Under the pieces are notes generated by a model. That model did no database searches and was not told the origin of the DNA. It was given only the letters and a program-made list of their open reading frames with translations. Made by a program: the position numbers and the translations under genes. A DNA stretch of 64,000 nucleotides from Pseudomonadota bacterium. Its GTDB lineage: Bacteria > Pseudomonadota > Gammaproteobacteria > Burkholderiales > Burkholderiaceae_B. The stretch covers positions 124,001-188,000 of the forward strand of contig JAFAEO010000063.1 of assembly GCA_023423975.1 (NCBI GenBank). The letters are read 5' to 3'. Below, one piece after another: positions 25,683-34,135 of the stretch; the stretch's first letter is position 1, and each line of letters begins with the position of its first letter.

Positions 25683-26422
25683 ATGCTGCAAAACGCAAAC
25701 TCATTTTCGAACGACTGGCTGCCGCCAATGCCAATCCCACCACCGAGCTCGAATACGAAAACACGTTTCAATTGCTGATCGCCGTGTTGCTTTCAGCCCA
25801 GGCGACCGACAAATCGGTCAATCTGGCTACCCGCCATATTTTCAACACCTGTAAAACCCCGCAAGACATTCTGGATATGGGGCTGGAAACCTTTACCGAA
25901 AAAATTCGTACTATCGGGCTTTATAAAACCAAGGCCAAAAATGCACTGGCAACCTGCGCCATCCTGCAGGAGCAATACCAGGGCGTTGTGCCCGATAATC
26001 GCGAAGCGCTCGAGACGCTGCCCGGTGTCGGACGAAAAACCGCCAACGTTGTGCTCAATACCGCTTTTGGCCAACCAGCCATGGCCGTGGACACGCATAT
26101 TTTTCGTGTGTCCAATCGAACCGGCCTGGCTCCAGGAAAAAACGTCAGGGAAGTCGAAGACAAACTCATGCGCTTCGTGCCCAAGGAATACTTGCTGGAC
26201 GCGCATCATTGGCTGATTCTGCATGGCCGGTATATCTGCGTGGCGCGCGCGCCCAAGTGCACGCAATGCGGGATTGAAGACCTGTGTGAATTCAAGGAAA
26301 AGAATCTGGGCGGCGCTGCCCGTCGGTCCGCCGGAAAAACAGGCACCGCCCGGCCGGCGAAGAAAGCCGCATTAAAAAAGAGTGCAAAACCGATAAAAAA
26401 GACCACGATGGAAGTGGCATAA
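25679..26422 (+). CDS. nth: Endonuclease III (DNA glycosylase/AP lyase)
   Basis: 247 residues; removes oxidised pyrimidines. HhH-GPD features: LLSAQATDKSVNLATR, LPGVGRKTANVVLNTAFG with the catalytic Lys (HhH), and the catalytic Asp in MAVDTHIFRVSNR. The 4Fe-4S loop Cys-X6-Cys-X2-Cys-X5-Cys is in CVARAPKCTQCGIEDLC. E. coli Nth is 211 residues; here a 35-residue Lys/Ala-rich tail (AKKAALKKSAKPIKKTT) is added. Translationally coupled to rnfB through ATGA. Confidence 0.95.
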   Translation: MNAAKRKLIFERLAAANANPTTELEYENTFQLLIAVLLSAQATDKSVNLATRHIFNTCKTPQDILDMGLETFTEKIRTIGLYKTKAKNALATCAILQEQYQGVVPDNREALETLPGVGRKTANVVLNTAFGQPAMAVDTHIFRVSNRTGLAPGKNVREVEDKLMRFVPKEYLLDAHHWLILHGRYICVARAPKCTQCGIEDLCEFKEKNLGGAARRSAGKTGTARPAKKAALKKSAKPIKKTTMEVA

Positions 26423-26591
26423 CAGCGTTCTGTGTACCTTCGCACCCATGCTTAAAAAGCAGTAGCCCCATTTCACTATTGCAAAAGCGGATGCCAGGCG
26501 CTGCCCTGTGTATTTTTAAATCACCAGACAACCATCGGTATTTACATTTCAATAACACTTCGATCGATGCGGGTTGATAACGGTATACGAA

Positions 26592-27023
26592 TCACTTGCC
26601 CCTTTGCGAACGCTTGGGCTTTGCGTCGCCAGTCTTCGGCTGTATGACGCGCAAAAGCTGCAGAAACTTCGGACATTGCATATGACTGGGCGCGGGGCAC
26701 TCTGCCACATGCCGTAGTGTATCCCGGAGCGCCTTTAACCGGCGAACCTGATCGTCAATGGCATCAGCACGGTCACGCAAAACAGGGCGAGACAGATTCG
26801 GTGCTCCGTCCTGTCCGAACATCCCCTTTATCTGCTCCAGAGAAAAACCGGCTGCCTTTCCCAGGGATATTAATGCCAGCTGGGTAATGGTTTGCTCGTC
26901 GTACTGGCGCCTCAGACCATGCCGCGCGCAGGAATGGATCAATCCGAGTTCTTCATAGTAGCGCAGCGTTGACGTGGGAACGCCACTGCTTTGGGACAGC
27001 GCGGCAATATCAATCAGATTCAT
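26592..27023 (-). CDS. MerR family transcriptional regulator
   Basis: 143 residues beginning MNLIDIAALSQSSGVPTSTLRYYEELGLI, the MerR winged-helix signature, with a dimerisation helix (about 75-110, IDDQVRRLKALRDTLRHVAEC). Two or three Cys (HVAECPAPSHMQCPKF) lie near the C-terminus and might bind a metal or redox signal. The start at 27021-27023 is preferred over the 27296 frame extension. It diverges from an MFS exporter across a 67-bp gap that contains a typical MerR promoter, so it likely controls that exporter and itself. Confidence 0.93.
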   Translation of the reverse strand: MNLIDIAALSQSSGVPTSTLRYYEELGLIHSCARHGLRRQYDEQTITQLALISLGKAAGFSLEQIKGMFGQDGAPNLSRPVLRDRADAIDDQVRRLKALRDTLRHVAECPAPSHMQCPKFLQLLRVIQPKTGDAKPKRSQRGK

Positions 27024-27026
27024 GGC

Positions 27027-27057
27027 TTGACTTAAAGTTGGCTTGAAGTTGCATAAT
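27027..27057 (+). promoter_or_regulatory. MerR-type promoter with 19-bp spacer and dyad operator for the MFS exporter
   Basis: TTGACT (27027-27032) and CATAAT (27052-27057) are 19 bp apart, the spacing that MerR activators need to untwist. The spacer is covered by a dyad ACTTAAAG (27030-27037), TTGG, CTTGAAGT (27042-27049), matching at 7 of 8 positions. The exporter ATG lies at 27091, about 27 bp after the expected transcription start. Confidence 0.8.
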
Positions 27058-27090
27058 ACTTGCCAGAACATCCACAGGCAAGGAAAAATC

Positions 27091-28497
27091 ATGAATGTAC
27101 TTCCCGGCAAACAAGCAACTACGGTCTTATTGACGGCGCTGGCCGGCGCAATGCTGCTGGCATCACTTGGCGTGAGCATCGCCACGGTGGCGCTACCGGC
27201 TCTGACGCGGGATTTCAATGCAACGCTGCCCGCGGTGCAATGGGTCATGCTTGCGTACCTGATCACAATCACGGTCGCAATCGTCCTGGCAGGCAAACTT
27301 GGTGACCTTATCGGTCATCGTCGTGTGCTCATTGTCGGGTTGACGCTCTTTGTGCTGGCATCAGGGCTTTGCGCCGCTGCCCCGACGCTGGATATGCTGG
27401 TGCTGGCGCGAGTGCTTCAGGGCGTGGGTGGTGCGGCTCTGATGGCATTGCCCATTTCAATTGCCCACGCGTTTGTAACAAGAAAGCGGGTCGGCTCAGC
27501 GATGGGACTATTCGGCACTATGTCCGCCATCGGCACTGCCCTGGGTCCCTCGCTCGGGGGTGTGCTCATTGACAGTATGGGCTGGCGTGCAGCGTTTATC
27601 ATGCTGGCCATGCTAGGCGCTGGTCTGTTGCTATTTGCAGCAAGGGTTATTCCAGCAATTCCCAGCAACAAAAGCCTGGATCCCACCACGCCGGACTGGG
27701 CAGGCGCAGTTCTATTGACGGCAACGCTCATTCTCTACGGACTGGGCACGGTCGGCGGTGGCAATACGACAACGGATGCAACCCTGCTCCTGGTGTGCGC
27801 TGCCGGCACGCTTGTCCTGTTTCTTCGTGTCCAGTCGCAAGCGCCCTCACCCCTGGTGCCGCTCGTACACTTGCGTGACCCGCAAACGGGCACGGCGATG
27901 CTGATGAATCTGCTGGTGTCCATTCCGATGATGGCCACCCTGGTCATCGGCCCGTTTTTCCTGTCCTTCGGGCTTGGCATGAACGAAGCAGGAATCGGCC
28001 TGGTGATGGCAGTCGGCCCGCTGGTGGCCGCCATCTCCGGGGTGCCCGCGGGCTGGCTGGCCGACCGCATCGGCGCGCAGCGCACGCGCATGGCGGGCCT
28101 GATTCAGACCACACTCGGCCTGATCGCGCTGGCCTATTTTCCGCGGTGGCTGGGCGTAGCCGGCTACATCGTGGCGCTGATGCTATTGACTCCAGGATTT
28201 CAGCTTTTTCTGGCAGCCAACAGCACTGTCATCATGCTGGGCGCATCTCAGGCGCAACGCGGACTTCTCTCGGGTTTGCTGGGATTGTCACGCAACCTGG
28301 GGTTGATGACCGGAGCATCGCTCATGTCGGGCGTGTTCTCCATGGCACTCGGACCACAGGACATCACTGACACTGCCGCAGAGGGTATCGCCCAGGCATT
28401 TACAATCACGTTTGTAATTATCGCCGGAATTTGCCTGTTGGCCCTTATTCTGTCCTGGTGCATACGTCCGACGCAATCAAAGCAGTACGGAGCATAA
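27091..28497 (+). CDS. MFS transporter, DHA2 (14-TMS) drug:proton antiporter family
   Basis: 468 residues, strongly hydrophobic, with about 14 predicted transmembrane helices and the DHA2 motif A in LAGKLGDLIGHRRVLIVG, motif C-like GTALGPSLGGVLIDSMGWRAAF. The family includes EmrB/QacA/LfrA-type multidrug exporters. ATG 27091 has AAGGA 7 nt upstream. Substrate unknown; the adjoining MerR gene and operator indicate inducible efflux. Confidence 0.92.
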   Translation: MNVLPGKQATTVLLTALAGAMLLASLGVSIATVALPALTRDFNATLPAVQWVMLAYLITITVAIVLAGKLGDLIGHRRVLIVGLTLFVLASGLCAAAPTLDMLVLARVLQGVGGAALMALPISIAHAFVTRKRVGSAMGLFGTMSAIGTALGPSLGGVLIDSMGWRAAFIMLAMLGAGLLLFAARVIPAIPSNKSLDPTTPDWAGAVLLTATLILYGLGTVGGGNTTTDATLLLVCAAGTLVLFLRVQSQAPSPLVPLVHLRDPQTGTAMLMNLLVSIPMMATLVIGPFFLSFGLGMNEAGIGLVMAVGPLVAAISGVPAGWLADRIGAQRTRMAGLIQTTLGLIALAYFPRWLGVAGYIVALMLLTPGFQLFLAANSTVIMLGASQAQRGLLSGLLGLSRNLGLMTGASLMSGVFSMALGPQDITDTAAEGIAQAFTITFVIIAGICLLALILSWCIRPTQSKQYGA

Positions 28498-28581
28498 TGC
28501 GAGTGGCCTGCCAGGTGCTATCGACGCAAGCCAGTCCTGTTTCTCACTGCCCAGACGCAACAACAGTGTCTTCGGTATGTG

Positions 28582-29340
28582 TCAGTCCTGCACCTGATTG
28601 CTATTGCTGTGGCCAAACCCCAGATAACTTTGCGCTACCTTGGAATCGGCACGCAGAATCTGCGATGAGCCTTCCATCGCTACCTCGCCCATTTCCAGCA
28701 CATAACCGTAATCGGAGGCCTGCAGCGCGGCACGTGCGTTCTGCTCGACCAGCAGTATCGACACACCAGTTTCGCGCAGTCGCAAGATAATGCGAAACAC
28801 TTCCTGCACCACACGCGGCGCCAGCCCCAGACTGGGCTCATCGAGCATGAGCAACGTAGGCTTTGCCATCATGGCCCGTCCCACTGCCAGCATTTGCCGC
28901 TCACCACCCGAGAGCGTGCCGGCGCGCTGATCGCGACGCTCCAGCAAACGCGGAAACAGCTGATAAACCTGGTCCAGCGTATCGCGCCAGCCGGCAACGC
29001 GTTGACGATACTGACGAAATCCGCCCAGCAGCAGATTGTCCTGCACCGACATGCTGGTAAACAGCTCGCGCTTTTCCGGCACCAGGCACAGGCCTGCCGC
29101 CACGCGCTCTTCCACGGGCATCCGGCTGATGTCCTGCCCGCGGTATAGGATACGCCCGTGGGCGCGACCGGATGTGGGCAAGGCGCCCATCAGGGTATTG
29201 AGCAACGTCGACTTGCCGGCGCCATTGGCGCCAATCACCGTCACCACCTGTCCCTGATCCATGGCCAGCGACACGTCATTGACCGCAAGTACTTTGCCGT
29301 ATTGCGCGTTGATATTATGTGCTTCCAGTAACCGGCTCAT
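28582..29340 (-). CDS. livF: Branched-chain amino-acid-type ABC transporter ATP-binding protein LivF
   Basis: 252 residues of the LivF family: Walker A GANGAGKSTLL, signature LSGGERQMLAVGRAMMAKP, Walker B LLMLDEPSLGLAPRVV, H-loop absent here as in the family with VEQNAR. It couples ATP hydrolysis to import. It overlaps the LivM-LivG fusion by 4 bp and is the last gene of the operon. The C-terminal tail GFGHSNSNQVQD is lineage-specific. Confidence 0.95.
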   Translation of the reverse strand: MSRLLEAHNINAQYGKVLAVNDVSLAMDQGQVVTVIGANGAGKSTLLNTLMGALPTSGRAHGRILYRGQDISRMPVEERVAAGLCLVPEKRELFTSMSVQDNLLLGGFRQYRQRVAGWRDTLDQVYQLFPRLLERRDQRAGTLSGGERQMLAVGRAMMAKPTLLMLDEPSLGLAPRVVQEVFRIILRLRETGVSILLVEQNARAALQASDYGYVLEMGEVAMEGSSQILRADSKVAQSYLGFGHSNSNQVQD

Positions 29341-31181
29341 GCGCGTACCTCCTGATTGCCAGTCGCGTCGACCGCAATTTCGTCTGTCATAACCGTATCG
29401 TCAATCCCACCCAGATAGGCCTGCAGGACTTTGTCGTTTTGCTGGATCTGTGCCGGCGTGCCTTCTGCAATTTTTGTTCCGAAATCCATTACCACCAGAT
29501 GGCTGGTCAGTTTCATTACAAAGTCCATATCGTGCTCTACCAGCAGGATGCTCATGCCTTCGTCACGTAACGCTGACAACACGGCAGCCAGCTCCTGTTT
29601 TTCCATGTAGCGCAGGCCCGCTGCCGGTTCATCCAGCAACAGCAGTGTCGGATCAAGCGCCAGCGCCCTTGCCACTTCCACGATCCGCTGTTTGCCCAGC
29701 GACAGATTGCCGGCCAGCTCAAACATGCAATCGCCCAGCCCAACCCGCTCCAGCTGAATGGCTGCCTCGCGCAGCAGAGCCGCCTCATCACGCCTATCCA
29801 GCCGCAAGATGCTGCGTATGGCGCCGGCGGAGCGCCGCAGATGCGCGCCCAGCGCCACATTTTCCAGCACACTCATCTGCGGCAGCAATTGGGTATGCTG
29901 AAAGGTACGGGCGATGCCCAATCGGGCAATATCTTCTGCCCTGACCGCCTTCAGGGGTTTGTCGCGAAAGACAATCGAACCACGCGTCAATGGCATGACA
30001 CCAGTAATCAGATTGAAGGTCGTGCTTTTACCGGCGCCATTGGGCCCGATCAGGCCCACAATCTGACCGGCAGCCACGCTAAAGGAAATATCGTTCACCG
30101 CCACCAGTCCGCCAAACTCTTTGCGCAACTGCGTTACCTGCAACAAAGGGCGCCCTGCCAGCGGCCTGTCGCTTTTAGCCAGTAACGACGCGTCGGCCCA
30201 CCATTGCGTTAAAGCGCCACTGGCCGCTTTGCGTTCGCTACCGGAAAAAAGCCGGGTCACGATCGGCCATAGCCCTTCCCGCGCATGATGCAACACCAGC
30301 ACCACCAGTACGCCAAATACAATCAGCTCGAAATTGGTCGAGGTATCGAACAGGCGCGGCGCAATGTCCTGGATCTGGTCTTTGAGCGTCAGAATAACAG
30401 CGGCGCCGAAAATGCCGCCCCAGACAGACGACACGCTGCCCACCACCATCATGAACAAATACTCAATGCCATAATTGATGCCGAACGTGCTGGGGCTGAC
30501 CGCACGCTGCTCGTGCGCATACAACCAGCCGGCTAGACCAGCCAGCACAGCGGCGTACACAAAGGCGATCACTTTGTAGCCGAAGGTATGCACCCCGAAT
30601 GAAGCGGCCATTTTTTCGCCGTTTTTCAAGGCGCGGATGGCGCGACCACTGCGTGAATCCAGCAAGTTGATCGCCGTCCATGCCGCCAGCAGCACGACCA
30701 GCCAGATCAGATAATAAATACTCTTGGCCTGCAACAATGGATAGCCAAACAGCGAAATTGGCGGTATGCCCGGAATGCCGTCATGCCGCCCCAGAAACGG
30801 CATGTTCCCATACAGGTAATAGAAAATCAGGCAGACGGCGATCGTCGCCAGCGACAGATAATGCCCTGACAGGCGCAATGTCACCTGCGCCAGCACAAAC
30901 GCCAGCAGCAGAGTGAGCACAATGCCCAACACCAGTCCCAGCCAGGGAGACCCGTCCATGGTGGCAGACAGCCACGCGGTGGCGTAAGCGCCGATACCGA
31001 CAAACGTTGCCTGGCCAAATGAGGTCAGCCCACCCACGCCGGTTAATACCACCAGGCCGATAACGACCAGACTGGCAATGCCGATCGCATTGAGTTGATT
31101 GATCCAGAATTCGGGTACGCCGGGCACCATCGGCAACAGGGCCAGCAGCACAATGAACATTGGTACAAACCATTTTTTCAT
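29337..31181 (-). CDS. Fused LivM permease and LivG ATPase, branched-chain-type ABC importer
   Basis: 614 residues in one reading frame. Residues 1-320 are a LivM-type permease (about 8-9 helices; FGQATFVGIGAYATAW, SGRAIRALKNGEKMAASFGV, YLFMMVVGSVSSVWGGIFGA). Residues about 350-614 are a LivG ATPase with Walker A GPNGAGKSTTFNLITG, signature LSLGKQRIVEVARAL and Walker B LLLLDEPAAGL, with VEHDMDFVMKL. The linker (about 320-350) is charged. Fusion of LivM and LivG is known in Burkholderiales. The start follows the livH stop by 3 bp. Confidence 0.94.
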   Translation of the reverse strand: MKKWFVPMFIVLLALLPMVPGVPEFWINQLNAIGIASLVVIGLVVLTGVGGLTSFGQATFVGIGAYATAWLSATMDGSPWLGLVLGIVLTLLLAFVLAQVTLRLSGHYLSLATIAVCLIFYYLYGNMPFLGRHDGIPGIPPISLFGYPLLQAKSIYYLIWLVVLLAAWTAINLLDSRSGRAIRALKNGEKMAASFGVHTFGYKVIAFVYAAVLAGLAGWLYAHEQRAVSPSTFGINYGIEYLFMMVVGSVSSVWGGIFGAAVILTLKDQIQDIAPRLFDTSTNFELIVFGVLVVLVLHHAREGLWPIVTRLFSGSERKAASGALTQWWADASLLAKSDRPLAGRPLLQVTQLRKEFGGLVAVNDISFSVAAGQIVGLIGPNGAGKSTTFNLITGVMPLTRGSIVFRDKPLKAVRAEDIARLGIARTFQHTQLLPQMSVLENVALGAHLRRSAGAIRSILRLDRRDEAALLREAAIQLERVGLGDCMFELAGNLSLGKQRIVEVARALALDPTLLLLDEPAAGLRYMEKQELAAVLSALRDEGMSILLVEHDMDFVMKLTSHLVVMDFGTKIAEGTPAQIQQNDKVLQAYLGGIDDTVMTDEIAVDATGNQEVRA

Positions 31182-31184
31182 GGC

Positions 31185-32222
31185 TTACTCCTCTTCGTCG
31201 TGACGAGTGGTCACAGACAGAATCAGCAATACCGGTATGATCAGCGCAAAAACAATCACTTCCTTGTACTCGCTTGCCCAGAAGGTCGAAAACGATTCAA
31301 TAATGCCCACCAGCAGTGCGCCCGCAGCGGCGATCGGATAGCTCATCAGCCCACCGATGATGGCGCCCACAAATCCCTTGAGACCAATCATGAAACCGGT
31401 CTCGTAGGTAATCGAAATAAACGACACGATCATGATGCCCGAGAGCACCCCAACGATGGACGACAACAGGAAAGTCAGGAAACCAGACATATTGGTACTG
31501 ATGCCGACCAGTCGCGCGCCGCGCCGGTTCACCGCCGTCGCCCGCAATGCCTTGCCGTACAGGGTATAGCCAAAAAACAGCCATAACGCAGCGATAATGA
31601 CAGCTGTCATCGCGATCACGAACAGGCTTTGATAAGTCCAATTCAGGCCGAACAGTTCAAGCTGGCCATCAAAAAACGGCTGGGCAACCAGCCGCCCTTC
31701 GGCACCAAAAAAAGCCAGGCCCATGCCAACAAAAACAAAGTGCACGGCAATGGAAATCACAAAGAGCGCCAGCACCGAACTGTCAGCCATGGATTCATAG
31801 GCAAGCTTGTAAAGCATAGGACCCAGCGGGACAACCAGGAATAAGGTCATTAGTGCCTTGATCCAGAGCGAAGGCGTTGTACCCAAAATAGCCGGCACCG
31901 CGAAAAATACAACAATGGGGAGCACCAGGCAAAACAGTGCCGACTTGATCAGCGTCACTGCGGGCTTGCCACGAAACACCAACCACAGTTCGCGTACAAA
32001 GACCAGCAAGCCGGCGATCACCAGCAGCCAGCGAGTGCCCGGTACCTGATCATCGGCCAGGACCGCAAAGGTGAGCGCCCCATAGGTCACGAACTCCCCC
32101 TGCACAATCAGAATAATGCGCGTGACTGCAAACACCAGCACCAGCGATACTGCCAGCAATGCATAAATGACGCCCGTCACCAGCCCGTCCTGCATGAGAA
32201 TCTTTGCGATTGACCAATCCAT
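31185..32222 (-). CDS. livH: Branched-chain amino-acid-type ABC transporter permease LivH, enlarged
   Basis: 345 residues, versus about 300 for usual LivH. The N-terminus GLVTGVIYALLAVSLVLVFAVTRIILIVQGEFVTYGA and the C-terminal KGFVGAIIGGLMSYPIAAAGALLVGIIES are LivH hallmarks. Between about residues 60 and 135 is an extra hydrophobic segment (FVRELWLVFRG, ALFCLVLPIVVFFAVPAILG) that would add two to three membrane spans. It is 3 bp upstream of the LivM-LivG fusion. Confidence 0.93.
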   Translation of the reverse strand: MDWSIAKILMQDGLVTGVIYALLAVSLVLVFAVTRIILIVQGEFVTYGALTFAVLADDQVPGTRWLLVIAGLLVFVRELWLVFRGKPAVTLIKSALFCLVLPIVVFFAVPAILGTTPSLWIKALMTLFLVVPLGPMLYKLAYESMADSSVLALFVISIAVHFVFVGMGLAFFGAEGRLVAQPFFDGQLELFGLNWTYQSLFVIAMTAVIIAALWLFFGYTLYGKALRATAVNRRGARLVGISTNMSGFLTFLLSSIVGVLSGIMIVSFISITYETGFMIGLKGFVGAIIGGLMSYPIAAAGALLVGIIESFSTFWASEYKEVIVFALIIPVLLILSVTTRHDEEE

Positions 32223-32254
32223 TGTCTTTCCGTTGTTTTCCTTGCGGTTTTTCT

Positions 32255-33424
32255 TTAGTTCAGGTCCTGGGCAAATTCCCAGTGGCCGTTCTTGACGCGT
32301 AGCAGCACCCGGGCGCGTTCGTCCAGCCCTGAATGGTCCTTGGCAGACATGTTGAAGACGCCATGCACGCCGGCTACATCCTTGGTGTTTTCCAGTGCAT
32401 CGCGCAGCGCCTGGCGAAAGCTCTCGGTGCCGGGTTTGGCTCCCTTTGCCAGCGCCTTGGGAATGGCAGCGGCAACCAGCGCACCAGCATCGCTCATATG
32501 CCCGCCGAACCCACTGACCGAGCCCTTACCATATTGCGCCTCATATTTCTGTGTGTAGTCCAGGCCGGTAGCGCGCATGGGGTTGGCCTGCGGCAACTGA
32601 TCCGCAACCAGGATCGGGCCTGCCGGTAAAACCAGGCCTTCGCAGGCGCTGCCGCACATTTTCAAAAACTCGCTATTGCCGGCCCCATGGGTCTGATAGA
32701 TCTGACCTTTAAAGCCGCGCTGCTTGAGTTCGCGCTGTGGCAGCGCAGCTGCCGTGCCGGACCCGGCAATCAGAATGGCATCAGGCTTGGCGGCCAGCAG
32801 CTTGAGCACCTGGCCGGTCACACTGGTATCAGGACGAGCATAACTTTCCGTTGCTACGATCTCTATTGGCTTTCCCTGCAGTGCATTTTTGAGTTCCTTA
32901 AGCCAGTTCTGGCCATAGGCGTCGGAAAAACCGATAAAACCAATTTTGCCAGCGCCCGCTTTTTCCATTGCCTGTACCACGGCAGTGGCCATCAGCACAT
33001 CATTTTGCGGTGTCTTGAACGACCAGGTGCGCGCGCCCTGCACAGGCTCCACAATGCTGGCACTGGCGGCCAGGCTGATCATGGGGATTTTCTTTTCGGC
33101 TGCAACATCAATCATTGCCAGCGAACCGGGTGTGGCGGTGGTGCCGATAATCACATCTGCATTATTCTCGCTGATCAGCTTGCGCATATTGCGCACTGCC
33201 TGTGTGGCGTCTGTCGCATCGTCAAGAATGGTATAGTTGATCTTGGTCGATCCGATCTGACGCGGCAGCAGCGCTACAGTGTTGCGCTCGGCAATGCCCA
33301 GCGAGGCGGCCGGACCGGTCGCCGACACCACGACGCCTACATTAACCGTTGCATCCTCGGCAAGTACCGAATGAGCGCTGGTGGCAAGTACGACGCCAAG
33401 CAGGCAGGGCAGGAACTTTTTCAT
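32255..33424 (-). CDS. ABC transporter substrate-binding protein, periplasmic (Peripla_BP_6, LivK-like)
   Basis: 389 residues; signal peptide MKKFLPCLLGVVLATSAHSVLA then a type I periplasmic-binding fold: VGVVVSATGPAASLGIAERN, VIIGTTATPGSLAMIDVAAE, IGFIGFSDAYGQNWLKE, AILIAGSGTAAALPQREL. The first gene of a liv-type operon (SBP, livH, fused livMG, livF). Ligand may be an amino acid, amide or small aromatic; not deducible. A lone pair of Cys (MCGSACEG) near residue 260 is typical of the subfamily. Confidence 0.93.
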   Translation of the reverse strand: MKKFLPCLLGVVLATSAHSVLAEDATVNVGVVVSATGPAASLGIAERNTVALLPRQIGSTKINYTILDDATDATQAVRNMRKLISENNADVIIGTTATPGSLAMIDVAAEKKIPMISLAASASIVEPVQGARTWSFKTPQNDVLMATAVVQAMEKAGAGKIGFIGFSDAYGQNWLKELKNALQGKPIEIVATESYARPDTSVTGQVLKLLAAKPDAILIAGSGTAAALPQRELKQRGFKGQIYQTHGAGNSEFLKMCGSACEGLVLPAGPILVADQLPQANPMRATGLDYTQKYEAQYGKGSVSGFGGHMSDAGALVAAAIPKALAKGAKPGTESFRQALRDALENTKDVAGVHGVFNMSAKDHSGLDERARVLLRVKNGHWEFAQDLN

Positions 33425-33462
33425 GATTTGTCTCTCAAATATTATGATTTCGCTTAATTACA

Positions 33463-33498
33463 ACTGTCTTAAGATAGTGGGATGCACGCTATAGTCAA
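33463..33498 (-). promoter_or_regulatory. Promoter and palindromic operator candidate upstream of the ABC substrate-binding gene
   Basis: Reverse-strand TTGACT (33493-33498) and TATCTT (33471-33476) are 16 bp apart. ACTGTCTT (33463-33470) and AAGATAGT (33471-33478) form a 16-bp palindrome with one mismatched pair over the -10. The remaining part of the 318-bp gap 33425-33742 holds no gene; it includes the msrB leader. Confidence 0.5.
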
Positions 33499-33742
33499 AC
33501 CGGTGGACAATAATATGTCACACTTAAACGCGTAATCATACAGTTTTGTCCTGGTAATTCAGGAATGAGGCCCCAATTTACTTTAAAATAGAATGGTTAC
33601 AGCCTGCATTTTCGAATACACGGCGCAGTGCATCCTAAAAGCGTGCGGCCGGCAGGCTGCAGGCATTTTATTTAAAGAAACCCGGTACGGCGGTTCAGCA
33701 CCACCCTAATAGCCGCCACCGTTTTTGATGTAAAGGCCACCA

Positions 33743-34135
33743 TTGAAAGTCATCAAGTCCGAACAGCAATGGCGTGAGCTGCTCTCTCCGGAAAGCTACC
33801 ACGTCACGCGGCAGAAAGGCACAGAGCGTGCCTTCACAGGAGAGTACTGGGACCATTTTCAGCCCGGTATCTATACCTGCGTCGCCTGCGGAACACCCCT
33901 GTTTGCATCAGACACGAAATTTGACGCCGGCTGCGGCTGGCCCAGCTACTTCGAGCCTCTTAATCCGCAGAATGTACGCGAAGAAGTCGACACCTCGCAC
34001 GGCATGACGCGCACCGAAGTGCTGTGCAACGTCTGCGATGCGCATCTTGGTCATGTTTTCCCCGATGGCCCTCCTCCCACCGGCCTGCGCTATTGCATCA
34101 ATTCGCTGTCCCTTCGCTTTGACCCCGTAGAATGA
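33743..34135 (+). CDS. msrB: Methionine-R-sulfoxide reductase MsrB
   Basis: 130 residues. Zinc cysteines sit in CVACG and CNVCDAHLGH; the catalytic Cys is in LRYCINSLSLRF; FDAGCGWPSYF and EVDTSHGMTRTEV are typical of MsrB. It reduces R-Met-SO in cytoplasmic proteins using thioredoxin. Translation probably starts at TTG (33743-33745); no ATG precedes in frame, and AAAGG lies 6-7 nt upstream. Its stop overlaps yciB by 4 bp. Confidence 0.96.
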   Translation: MKVIKSEQQWRELLSPESYHVTRQKGTERAFTGEYWDHFQPGIYTCVACGTPLFASDTKFDAGCGWPSYFEPLNPQNVREEVDTSHGMTRTEVLCNVCDAHLGHVFPDGPPPTGLRYCINSLSLRFDPVE

